Shown: positions 43,850 through 54,633 of the stretch, piece by piece
Position numbering within the stretch: the first letter of the stretch is position 1
Layout of the letters: every line of letters begins with the position of its first letter
Position numbers and translations under genes: made by a program
Source: Botryosphaeria dothidea
Taxonomy: Eukaryota; Ascomycota; Dothideomycetes; Botryosphaeriales; Botryosphaeriaceae
Direction: 5' to 3'
Length of the DNA stretch: 64,000 bases
Assembly (NCBI GenBank): GCA_011503125.2
Contig: WWBZ02000009.1
Coordinates: forward strand, 124,001-188,000
The notes under the pieces: model-generated
Databases searched by the model: none
Told to the model about the DNA's origin: nothing
Seen by the model: only the letters and a program-made list of their open reading frames with translations

Positions 43850-44238
43850 GGTGAGAATTATCTCATTCTCTAACATTACTGAAGAAGAATTGAAGATGCG
43901 ATGATTAGGTAGACATTGACTTGGTCTTAACGGAGAATGAGCTGAAGGGATTTGAATCATAATTGAGCATCATCAAAAATTGCTTTACATTCTCAGCTGA
44001 GCTTTATCCTTCAGCCCAAGCCTCTGACATTAACTGTGAGACGGGCGTTCTGGTTATGTGAAGTGGCAGCAGAAGAGTCAACCTTCAGGTTTCCGTAGCC
44101 TTGAGCAACGCAACTAGCACTAGTCCACAAAAAGAATGGCTTTGAATAACGTAATCTCATCGGCCAGAAAACGTCTCCGAGCTCTCCCCAACGACATTTT
44201 TCTCCTTAACCCCAACAACCACTTCCCCACCACGAAAC
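43850..44238. promoter_or_regulatory. Divergent promoter region, hydrolase / thioesterase
   Basis: 389 bp lie between the chosen divergent starts. It includes a C/A-rich leader (CCCCAACAACCACTTCCCCA) just before the thioesterase ATG. Confidence 0.45.
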
Positions 44239-44685
44239 ATGGCCACGGACGAGGAGATTAAGGCTCATGTCGAGCGATGCTGGGCTCACATCAAGCCCAT
44301 CAGCGCCATCTACGGCTTTCTGCTCGCCGACATTGAGATCACCCATGCGTCCCAGGGCCTCGTTCGCGCACGCCTGCCGCTTACCAAGAACCAAGTCAAT
44401 TCTAAGGGCGGCATCCACGGCAGCGTCTCTGCCACTCTCGTCGACTGGGCCGGTGGCTTGGCCATCTCATCGTATGATCTACGCGAGAAGAATGGCGTGT
44501 CCACCGACATCCATGTCACCTATGTCTCCTCGGCAAGAGAGGGCGACATTATCGAGGTGGAGGGTAGGGCGAACAAGGTGGGCGGCACGCTTGCCTTTAC
44601 CAGTGTCGTTATCAGCAAGGTGGTCGACGGCGTTGCTGGGCCCGTGATTGCGACGGGCAATCATACCAAGTATGTCAAGATGTGA
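44239..44685 (+). CDS. Hot-dog fold acyl-CoA thioesterase (PaaI/THEM2-like)
   Basis: A single exon of 148 residues, the usual length for this family. The hot-dog core is seen in GLVRARLPLTKNQVNSKGGI followed by HGSVSATLVDWAGGLAISSY, matching the N-x-x-G-x-x-HG...ATLxD pattern that places the catalytic Asp/Asn in the helix and loop. Strands include VSTDIHVTYVSSAREGD and GTLAFTSVVI. These enzymes hydrolyse acyl-CoA thioesters and act as homotetramers; animal THEM2/ACOT13 is mitochondrial or cytosolic. No targeting sequence is obvious. The ATG sits in ACGAAACATGGCC. Confidence 0.9.
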   Translation: MATDEEIKAHVERCWAHIKPISAIYGFLLADIEITHASQGLVRARLPLTKNQVNSKGGIHGSVSATLVDWAGGLAISSYDLREKNGVSTDIHVTYVSSAREGDIIEVEGRANKVGGTLAFTSVVISKVVDGVAGPVIATGNHTKYVKM

Positions 44686-45209
44686 GCAGCGGCTCTGGCG
44701 TCTCCGGCATTGCTGTTGCTAGTAGGCATATCTCCGGCACATTTCTCCTGTACCCTTGGAATTTGCACTCGCAACCAAGCAGGTAACCGCCTTCTTCTTT
44801 GAGTCTGGCATGGTGTCATCAACTTTGAATGCTCTGGACTTCACTCGGACGGCGGAGAACAAATACCAGTCCTCCCGTTTTTCTTTAGCTTTAGAAGTCG
44901 TGTGTTTGCTTCTGCATAGACACGTGGCAATGATGGGAAGATAAATTTAAACATAGATGTTTTGTTTTTCGTTTCCAACAGCCTCTTATACTATGCGTTA
45001 TGGACCCTGAGAATCCCAATTAAGATATCGGGCCACCCATATTTCCCTTCCCAGACCGCGCGTACATGACGTCTGTCGGTGCTTTCTCACCGGTCGCGGC
45101 GAGCTCCTTGACGCTGTTTTAGCTGCCTGGTTGCTATTCTTAGTTTGGTGTGGATCTGCACAAAATCGTGCTTCAGATCGAAAATCTTGGCCTTTGCTGT
45201 CCCCTTCAA
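44686..45209. other. Convergent intergenic region
   Basis: 524 bp lie between the thioesterase and the RING-like/ankyrin gene ends. Nothing recognisable was seen apart from probable 3' UTRs. Confidence 0.55.
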
Positions 45210-46056
45210 TCACACTCCGAGCCTGCCGATTCCAGGCCAGCCCGCCCAGACGCCTCCGAGCTCAGCGGCCAGAGCCTCTGCTGTCCGGCCCTGTGCGTCT
45301 CTCAATGTCCGGATGTCTTCCTTGCCAGTCTGATCTTCTCTCTCAACGCCAAATTTCTTTGCTGCCTCAAAGACCTCTGGGGGAAATTGGGAGTAGTCCA
45401 AGCTGGAGGCAAGAAGGAGCAGAAGCCATACAATTTCCTGGCTGCCGCCTTGGACCGCAGCGTGGAGCCCCGACTGCATATCGCCTAGAGTATCTTGGTA
45501 GCGCAGAATATCAATCTGCTGGCCATCCTGCATGGCATCGTCGTCGTCGCCGTCGTCGCTATCGTCGTCCTGCATCATAGCGACTACGGCGTCGACGTCA
45601 CCATCGCGGCAGAACTCGAGGAATGCGCGGCATCTGCGTTCCTCAGGATAAGCCTTGAGATAGCCCTCCTCACTGAGCAGCGGGAGAATGTCGACGTTCT
45701 GCTGCTGGCCGCCCTCGTTGTGGATGTTGCTCAGCACCTGCTGGCCGCCGTCGGGGGCGGTGGAGACAATGCTCTGGTGGCAGTTGGGGCATTCGGTGAC
45801 GGAGTAGGCGTCCAAGAGGCATTCCCTGCGTGTCGCGTTAGCTAGAGGTCGAGGCGCGTGGCGGTGCCCTGCAAGGAATCCAAACACGGAATTACCAGTG
45901 GTAGTGGCATCCACAGCTCAGGTGCACGTCGTCGGGAACCGTCTGCTTTGTGCTTTGGGCGGCGCTGCTGGAACCGCCCATTTGGACGTCATCTTCGCTG
46001 TCGCTGTAGTCGACCTCGATGATCAGCGGGGTCTGACAGGCGATGCAGACAGACAT
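45210..46056 (-). CDS. RING-like zinc-binding / ankyrin-repeat protein
   Basis: Exons 46056-45896 and 45825-45210 give 258 residues. The donor is GTAATT and the acceptor ACGCAG follows a CTAAC branch site; earlier AGs would give immediate stops. The N-terminus is a possible cross-brace zinc site: CIACQTPLIIEVDY, then an acidic DYSDSEDDV spacer, then LSCGCHYHWECLLDAYSVTE followed by CPNCHQSI, close to a RING pattern. The middle (CRAFLEFCRDGDVDAVVAMM and DMQSGLHAAVQGGSQEIVWL) looks like two ankyrin-type helices separated by a DDDSDDGDDDD stretch. A ubiquitin-ligase role is possible but not shown. I do not know a named orthologue. Confidence 0.78.
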
Positions 46057-46357
46057 GGCGGGCAGTGTTTTTTTTGCGGGTGTTCTCTCACAAATTTTGG
46101 ATCAGCGCGCAACAAGCTTTTGGACAGGCATGGCCCGTGCTCTGCGTCATCCTTGCCGCCCTGCGCGGTGATCCCTTCCCCGGGCGCTCCCCCGTGCGCG
46201 CCCTCCGATCAGCATCAGCTTACTTCGCTCAGGAACGTACGCACAATTAGAAACATCCCAAGCCTCAGCCCCTTATACTCCCACCCAGCTTTTTGTGTAG
46301 CCCGAGTCCACTCGAGTCCTCGTTCGAGCAAATGCGCGCTCCCAAGCACCCAGAGCC
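46057..46357. promoter_or_regulatory. Divergent promoter region, RING-like/ankyrin gene / sorting nexin
   Basis: 301 bp lie between divergent starts, the shortest shared promoter in the window. Confidence 0.5.
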
Positions 46358-49300
46358 ATGAGCACCTCAACCGACAAGCCGCCTCAGCAAGCGCTCAACG
46401 ACCCGCCACAATCCGCGGAGCAAGCCCACGCCGACCCCAACGATGCCCCGCCTGCAGATGCTGTCGACCTGCCACCTGGCGATGCTCCGCCGCCGCCGCC
46501 GCCTGTCAACCTGCAGGCGCTGACCGACCGCGCCCTGCAGTTTCTGTCGACCGCAACAAACGAGACGCTCGGAGCCTGCCTGGTGGGTCTGGGAGCTACG
46601 ACCTACCTGGTGCTAGGAAGAGTCGGACTCGTTCTCATCGGAGTCGTCGGCGGCATCGTCCTCCATGCCCAGTGGGAAGGCTCTCTCCATGGCTATGGCA
46701 ACGAAGAATCCCGCGCCGCCGAAGAGCGCCGGCGCAGAGAAATCGGCCTCGACATTATCAAGAGAGTCCTGGATGTGCGCGCGCAGACCAAAGACGTCCA
46801 GTCCCTCCGCCAGCGGGACTCGGATCTCGACATCCAGCTATTCTCCGGCAAACAGCTAGACTACTCGTCCTTCCAGCCCGAAACTGCCGCCGCTCTCACT
46901 GAGCTGACCGATGCCATTGTCCGCGACTATGTTAAGTCAGTCACGCGACTTTTTATTCTTAGCAACCAGAGTGGCTAATATATCTATAGGTGGTGGTACA
47001 ACCCGATAATACCTACGGAAATGGCATTCCCGAATGCCTGTCGCCAGACTCTGACCGCGTTAATCCTCTCCGTGTCCAGCCACCTGTCCCGGAAGCGGCC
47101 GGCTGATTTTTTCCTCGAATACCTTACGAACTCATCCGCGATCATGATCGTCTTCCTGAATGAGTTGTCCGACGCTATCGGAGGCTCTCCCGCCTCATCC
47201 GCCGTCGAAGCGGTCCAGACATACCTGCGGCTCAAGCCGGAGAGCAAACTATCAAATGTTTTGGACAGGAAGCATCAAGAGAAAAAGTTTGATGCCGTTG
47301 CGGAGGACATTCTGGAGAATTATCTGGAGCCGAAAACCTACAACTGTAGGCCGGCGCGGATTTTCCTCAGGCAGATTCTTGCCAAGGTTGTCCTTGAAAT
47401 GACGCTCACCACCATGTCGAAGCCTGAATGGATTAATGGCTGGATAGTCTACATGTTGGAAGAAGGCGAGCCAGAGCTCATGAAAGAGATCGACGCGGGT
47501 GTTGAAGGCTCGAAAGAACGCAGACTTGAGGAGGTCAAGGACCAGGTGGACGCCGCGGAGAAGGCGGTTAAGAAGGAGCAGGCAGAAGAGAAGAAGACCA
47601 ATGCAACACATCGTCGTGTTGTCAGCAAGGCTCAGGAAGCCATGGATGAAGCGATGAAGGAAGCTCAGAGGCTGACGCAGATGATCCAAGAGGAAGAAGC
47701 GCGTAAAGCTCATGACGGTGGAGAGACGGACAAGACCGAAAAGCCGAAGCTTGAGAGGAAGAAATCAGCCTCAGGCATGAGCGACGAGGTCTCGGACGGC
47801 ACAACACAGGAAGCGTTCACTCCTACCTCTTCGCAGAGCGACCAAAACGAAGAACGCCCTCAGTCTCTTCATGACTCGGTTATCGGAAGGAATAGCATGA
47901 ATGACAACACGAAGGTGAGAGATTCAACAAGCGAGCCAGTCCGAAAAGCCTCATCGGACGGGGAGAAGTCGCCCAAATCAACATCATCAGACCCAAAGCA
48001 GCCGTTCACCAGCTTCGACCAGATTGTAACGTCGCCCACTCCGACGGCGTTAGGCGGACGTCCCCAGAGCATCACCAAGCCCCCGCCTCTGACGCTCCAC
48101 AACGCCAACATCTCCATGTTCGACGATGCACTGCCGGGTGACAAATCTATAGTAAAGTCGAAGCCGACTGGCGACTACTTCGTTCAGATTGAGCCGGCTT
48201 CGTCGGCATACCCGGGATGGATGATCTCAAGGAAATACGCGGATTTCGAGACCTTGCACGAAGTGCTCAAAAGAATAGCCGTAATTTCTGGTGTTGGCTT
48301 CACGGAATCCCATCAGAACTTGCCCGCTTGGAAGGGCCACACTAAAAATTCGCTCCGTGGTGAACTCGAGAGGTACCTGAACGACGCCGTGCGGTGGCAA
48401 CCTCTGGCCGAAAGCGAGGGCTTGAAAAGATTCTTGGAGAAGGATACTGGTACACCAGGAGCAACCAAAGGATTGAGCTGGCCAACACCATCCGCCTTCG
48501 AACAGATGGGCAAAGGCATGTTTGACACGCTGACCAAGGCTCCGAACCAAGCTGCGGCGGGAGGAAAGGCAATCTTTGGTGGAGTCACAGGTGTTTTTGG
48601 TGCTTTGGGCCCGAAGAGAAAGAGCATGGCAAATCCTCCGAGCGCCAGCAACAAACCCGAGGAATCCATAGCGGCCAGCAGGCACAAGCGAGCAGAGAGC
48701 ACTGTGTCTGAGTTGCCCAGCACCTCTCATCTGAGGTCGGAGAGCATGCTTTCCATCAATGCTAGCGGTCGACGAAGCACAGATAGCGTCAGAAGCCCTG
48801 TCGGCCGTCGCAGCCAAGATAGTGTGCGCAGCGGTCCGGTTGTTGACCAGCAGCCAGCCCCCATCGCTCAAATGGAACGTCGGCCAAGCTACAATCCAGA
48901 AGATGCCGAATACAAGCCTCGGCCGAACTCATCGAGATCCTCCGCATACGGAGGAAGCAGAACGCATAGCCGCAACCCAAGCAGGGCGCCATCACAGAGA
49001 GACAGCCTGGATATCTCTCCGCTAATGGGTGGCGACCAGATACTCAATCTCCCGCCACTACCCTCTGACATCTCCGATTCGTACGGCGAGCCCGGAGTAC
49101 CATCAAGCCCGGAGCGCGAAAGGAAGCGTAATAGCAGGAGCGAGGAGTCCAGACGCCTGTCCAGAGCCTCGACAGCCAGAGAATCGATGCTCAGCGAACC
49201 CGGCCAAGGGGTCAGCCCTCCCAAGCTGCCCAGGTCCCAAACAGACCCTGGGAAATCAAAGACAGAGCCGAAGCAGAAACCGCTTAATGAAAACGAGACA

Positions 49301-49774
49301 CAGATGGCGGTCGAGTTGTTCTTTGCCATAATTAACGAGCTTTACACGCTGTCTTCAGCGTGGCAGATCCGCAAAACTCTCCTCGGCGCAGCCAAGACCT
49401 TCCTCCTGCGGCCGGGCAACCCACAGCTTGAGAGCATTCGGATTCTCTTACAGGATACTGTGCTCGAGGCTAACTCATCGGACGGCGGAATTGCGTCTCA
49501 CCTGCGGAAGCTTCGTTTTAACACCATGCCAACGGAAGAAGAGTTGAAAACATGGCCCCCGCCTATGAGCGACGAGGAGAAAGAAAAGCTGCGCGTGAAG
49601 GCTCGTAAGCTATTGGTCGAGCGCGGCATGCCGCAGGCGCTCACCAGCGTCATGGGCCAGGCAGCAAGCGGCGAAGCATTGGGTAAGGTGTTCGATTGCC
49701 TGCAAGTCGAAGATGTCTCTAGAGGATTCATGTTTGGATTGTTGCTGCAAGCGGTCAGGGCTGTGACAGCATAG
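46358..49774 (+). CDS. PXA-PX-nexin domain sorting nexin (membrane-anchored)
   Basis: Exons 46358-46935 and 46990-49774 give 1,120 residues; the junction restores YVKWWYNPIIP. A Pro-rich N-terminus precedes hydrophobic segments at about residues 74-105 (LVGLGATTYLVLGRVGLVLI, then GVVGGIVL). The PXA domain covers about 175-370, with a charged coiled coil after it. The PX domain is at about 571-677 (GDYFVQIEP, WMISRKYADFETLHEVLKRI, LPAWKGHTKNSLRGELERYL) and should bind PI3P. A long Ser/Arg-rich linker follows, then the nexin C-terminal domain from about 963 (ELFFAIINELYTLSSAWQIR, VEDVSRGFMFGLLLQAV). The architecture resembles Mdm1/SNX13 tethers but shows no RGS domain between PXA and PX. A role in ER-vacuole/endosome contact or lipid handling is inferred. 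Confidence 0.9.
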
Positions 49775-51630
49775 AAAGGGGCATTCGGTGTTTTTCACTT
49801 TGTGAGTATTGGGTTTTTTGAGTTTCTGATGACGAAGAATCGGATTGGAGTGGCAATTCACGACAAACGGATATATCCCCCACCAATAGGCGCTGGATTC
49901 GGATGACATTTTTCACGGCGGTGAGTGTGGGTGGACTCATCCCGCCTGGAGGGAATTTTTGTTTCCTTTGCTTTTCGCTTCTTGGTGTTGTTGTTTTTAA
50001 AATTCATGTCGTCGTACATCATTCGTTCGAGTCATTGCCTTGTTTATTTTGGCACTTGCACTTTTTCCTCGTCTCGTCCCGTTCTTCCTCCACGAGTAAT
50101 GTACGATACTTGTAACACCGTTGATGATTAGAATTACAGACAGGCCTAGAGCAAGTACCGGCCTGGACTATTAGGGAAGTACGGATTGACTGTTAGCCCG
50201 AGTGGCGCCCGGACGTTCAGCACATTGTTACTTTTCTCCGTCTTACCCACGATAGCAATTGATGCAGACCGATGACTACCTTTTCCGAGGCTGAATGAAG
50301 CCCCTTCTGCTTCAGAAAAGCTCGCCCGCTGCGTCTGAGGTAAGTTCATGGATAGACAGCGTGGAGCCGCGTCCGAGACACTTGCGGCATCAATTACTAA
50401 ACACACTGCCCTTTTACTACACGTCCTGTCAGCGCGCTCGGGAGTGAGCATGTACACCTGATCGGATAGGCGGCTGCGATCCTCATTACTGGTCAATTGG
50501 ATCCACAACGGTTCGCGGCAACGTAACTCCCGGGACGGGGGGACGGGGCACACCTCATCCGGAGTCATCATAGTCTGACCTGCATTCCTCTTTCCACTCG
50601 TTGCACGCGCGACCTGAGACAACTGCAACCATTGCATAGAACTTGGCCCGCTGAGAATCGTCCGCTTTCTCCACTTCTGTCGTTCGAGTATTTGCTGAAC
50701 AAATACCTCTTCGGGCACTTTTCTCACGTTGCTCACCTCAGACGCAGGTTCTTTTTTTCTTCTCGTGATTCGATGGTGGATGGCTTGCTTCTTCCTACCT
50801 ATTTAGGGTTACGACAGCAATCGTACGAAACCGAAGCGCATTTGTCTCGGCTGTCGTTGCCCCGCAAAGAGGGAATGAGGAGACGCTTGGACACTAACCT
50901 CGGGCTTGACGTATGCACGTCCTGAGGGCCCCGCGCCAAACTGACGACCACCCCTCGCAGCCACCCCCAGATGTGATCCACCTGGTCGTTCGGGGATTGA
51001 AGGAGATGGCCGCGGCCCATTGGCTGGGCTGGGAGATCTGCGCGTCGCGATAATGCCTTTATGCCCCTTTCGGGAAACCGAGCGTCGCCCCGACCCCGTC
51101 AGATGCCTGCGCTATAGCGGGGAGGGGGCTAAACGTCATGCATATGATGGCTTGTTTCGAGAAGACGCTGATGGGCTGCAATGTGAGGGAGACGGCACGC
51201 GGTAGGTGGCTGTTGTCGTCCATGCCTAGTGCTGATGGGACCGCGGCTTACTGTCGGTTGTGGAAAATAGGTGGAGAGGGAGTGAAGTGGAGATGCTGGA
51301 GGGGTTGGGTGGAGGCATAAGCGGCTTGGCCCATGATGTGAGTGTATGTGCGAGGTGATGCACATGACATGGCATCCCGTCTAGATTTTTTCCCTCATGC
51401 TTGTTTTCCATTTTGCCGGTCTGATCTTTTTTTATATAACCTGTTAGTCGATCGAGGCCCGAGATGTGCTTTTCAACCAAGTCCTTTTTCGGGTAACCTG
51501 CAATTCACTTCCCTGTCCTTTTGCTCTGCATACAGTTCATATACTGGGAGGGCCCATTGCTGCTGGTCTCCGCTTCGTCTTGGTATCTCTCATCTCTTCA
51601 AGCAGTTGATACAGCTTACCGGACACCACC
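49775..51630. other. Gene-poor interval upstream of the monooxygenase gene
   Basis: 1.86 kb with no supportable gene. A 196-codon minus-strand frame (50736-50146) has no early ATG and no recognisable motif. A T-rich stretch with TATATAA near 51432 lies about 200 bp upstream of the monooxygenase ATG and could be its TATA region. Confidence 0.45.
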
Positions 51631-53692
51631 ATGGCGCCGGACCTCAACGCCGTGGCCCAGCACTTTGTGAAGGATGGCAAATGGGACTACACAACGCCCG
51701 GCTCAGCGGGTTATGACATCCCCAACATCGTCCTGGACGACCCACAGACACGCAAAGTGAAGTGCATCACCATTGGCGCCGGCTTCTCGGGTATCATGCT
51801 GGCGTACCGCATCCAGAAGGAGTGCGAGAATGTCGACTTCAAGATCTATGAGAAGAACGAGGATCTCGGCGGCACGTGGTTGGAAAACCGCTATCCCGGT
51901 TGCGCGTGTGATATTCCCAGCCACGCTTACACTTACAAGTAGGTCGCACCCGGTTTCTGTTTGTGAAGAATCCGGAGGAGGATGGGACCATGACAGCATT
52001 GCGCTGACGCCATGCGTGGCACAACAGCTTCGCGCTCAACCCGGACTGGCCCCGCTACTTCTCGTACGCGCCGGACATCTGGAAGTACCTGGACAAGGTG
52101 TGCAGTGTCTTCGACCTGCGCAAGTACATGACCTTCCGCACCGAGGTCGTCGAGGCGCGCTGGGACGACGACGCCGGCCGGTGGCGCGTCAAGCTGCAGC
52201 AGAAGGACGCCGCCGGCACCGTCGTGCGCGACTTCGAGGAAGAGTGCGACCTGCTGCTGTACGCGACCGGCATCCTGAACAACTTCAAGTGGCCCAGCCT
52301 GCCCGGCCTCGACGCGTTCAAGGGCCGCGTCGTGCACACCGCGCGCTGGCCCAAGGACTACCAGCAGGCGCAGTGGAAGGAGGACCGCGTCGCCGTCATC
52401 GGGTCGGGCGCCAGCAGCATCCAGACGGTGCCGCACATGCAGCCGCACGCCAAGCACCTCGACGTCTTCGTGCGGACGGGCGTGTGGTTCGTCGTGCTCG
52501 CCGACAGCTCCGGCCGCAACGTCGAGTACCCGCTCGACGAGATCGAGGAGTTCCGCCGGGATCCCACCAAGCTGGTCCAGCACGCGAAGGGCATCGAGGA
52601 CCAGGTGAACGGGCTGTTCGAGCTCATGTACGACAACAGCCCCGTCCAGGAGCAGGCCCAGCGCGAGATGCGCGCGCGCATGGCCGAGTACATCAAGGAT
52701 CCTCGCCTCATCGAGGGGTTTACGCCGAAGTTCCAGATCGGGTGCAGGCGCATCACGCCCGGCGATCCGTACATGCAGGCCATCGGCAAGGAGAACGTCG
52801 ACGTGCACTTCACGGCTGTTGAGCGCTTGACCGAGGATGGCGTCGTGGGCGCCGACGGCGAGGAGAGGAAGTGCGACACCGTCGTCTGCGCCACGGGCTT
52901 CGATGTCACGTATCGCCCGCGCTTCCCGGTCATTGGGAAGAATGGCGTCAATCTGGCGGAGAAGTGGAAGAACGAGCCCGAGAGCTACTTTGGCATGACG
53001 GTGCCGGATATGCCCAACTTCTTCATGTACATTGGGCCGACTTGGTGCGTATCGCATGTCCGCAAGAACCAAAAAGGCGCGCGAGTACTGACGTTGCTGT
53101 GTAGGCCGGTGGAGAACGGTAGCGTGGCCGGACCGCTGCAGGAGGTGGTCACTTACAGTATCAAGTTCATCAAGAAGATGCAGAAAGAGCACATCAAAAG
53201 CTTCGTGCCCAAGCAGGACGTAACGGATCAGTTCAACGAGCATGCCCAGGAGTGGTACAAGCACACCGTGTGGAAAGACAGCTGTCGCTCGTGGTACAAG
53301 AACAACGATACGGGCCGCATCAACGGTAGGATCCACTGTGAATATCAATCATGCAGCGTTGGCTGACTGCTTGCTTTTCCCCGTAGCGGTCTATCCTGGT
53401 TCTTCGCTGCACTACAGTAAGGATGCGTAAACCCTAAACGATAAGCAAATGCTAACGAATCACAGTCCGGGCAATCCAGGATCCTCGCTACGAAGATTAC
53501 GAGATCAAGTACCAGAACAGCCGAAACATGTGGGCATACCTCGGCATGGGCTTGACGCGTGAGAACAAGATGCAGGGAGCAGACTTCTCGCCGTATCTGA
53601 ACTTGAAGGAGGTCGATCCGAAATGGCTGGAGGCTGTGGGTGGTGATCCAGACGCACCACGACGGGCGAAGATCGAGGAATTGAGTAAGTAG
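51631..53692 (+). CDS. Baeyer-Villiger-type flavin monooxygenase
   Basis: Exons 51631-51938, 52028-53044, 53105-53325, 53387-53416 (a 30-nt microexon) and 53466-53692 give 600 residues; all phases fit. The FAD Rossmann motif is [18 protein letters not shown] (residues 45-62). [20 protein letters not shown] follows, as in BVMOs. The fingerprint [12 protein letters not shown] is at about 200-211 and the NADP site [15 protein letters not shown] at about 225-239. Later motifs are [19 protein letters not shown] and the C-terminal helix region. BVMOs insert oxygen next to a ketone or hydroxylate substrates using NADPH and FAD; many act in fungal secondary metabolism or steroid/ketone breakdown. The substrate is unknown. 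Exon 2 has very high GC at third positions. A GTAAGT overlaps the final codons, so an alternative extended 3' end is possible. Confidence 0.92.
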
Positions 53693-54633
53693 ATTTTCGG
53701 CGCAAGCTGAGAGAGGAGGGTTGCGATGGGACGTTTATGATATGTAGAGGCACGCGCCTTTTTCCCCACTGAATGTAACTTTTCTGTCGCAGCAGTCCCC
53801 GTCGAGCCGTCGAGCCGTCGAGCCGTCCCGGGCCACGGGAGCACAAGCTCTAGTGCTTACGCTTGGCGTGCAGTAGACCGACAGATGACCCCCCTCGAAG
53901 CGATGAAACCATTGTCACTCAGGGAAAGAGAAGAACTCTGTGATGATGCAGTGAAAAGGAAAAAAGCGATAGGGCTGCACCTGCTGGCGGGTCCGAAAAT
54001 CGATTTGCCTCCCGTTAGCCCCCATGACCGGAGCAAAACCACGCACAAGTCAATTAAATACCCGGATATTTGGAGAAAGTCTCTGACTTGCATATTCATA
54101 GCTATGCGAGGGGTGTTTCTGGCTTATGCCGAGAGGCCCAGACCCCTCCACTGACACTTGCGAGCTGCACGCAACTGCTGTTCATCGATAGAACACGACA
54201 GTGTCCCTGCCTTAGCCACTCCCTCTATGCGAGATTTGATTTTTCGACCAATGGTGTTTCTGCCTTGGCACGGACGTGGCGCGGAAGAGGCGCTGATCCT
54301 TAAGGTTAAACAGATGGCGCGTCCCCGAAAAAGGTAGGTTGATATCAGCCGCTGGGCTTACACATGCCCCGAAGGATTTCTCCAATTCCCCGGTGCAGTG
54401 TAACATGCATGCAGCACATGTACGACAGGACCAATCAACCCTGCACAATCTCTCTACGCGACGGCGCCATTTGCCGCACTTCGTGTGAGACTTCTGGCGT
54501 GCTCGGTGTTCCGCTCATCATCTACTGCCCCGCCGGTCAGTGTCCCGTTGCTTTATGCTTTCTACGCTCTACAGCTGATTCCGGAGTCTCTTTACTACTT
54601 TCTAAACACTCTACCTGGCGATAGCTCAGCTTC
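53693..54633. other. Intergenic region, possibly containing an alternative 3' exon
   Basis: 941 bp. The stretch 53748-54154 stays open in the frame that would follow splicing from the GTAAGT at 53685, but its sequence has no recognisable motif. A tandem 8-bp repeat lies at 53801-53827. The remainder presumably holds the permease promoter. Confidence 0.4.
53801..53827 (+). repeat. Tandem 8-bp repeat GTCGAGCC, about 3.4 units
   Basis: GTCGAGCC is repeated three times and followed by a partial GTC. Confidence 0.85.

Noticed and set aside
50146..50736. 196-codon minus-strand frame in the gap before the monooxygenase
   Set aside because: No early ATG, no conserved motif and no splice partner; it may be chance.
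51933..53348. 471-codon antisense frame over the monooxygenase gene
   Set aside because: A shadow of very GC-rich third positions; the plus strand has BVMO motifs and proper introns.
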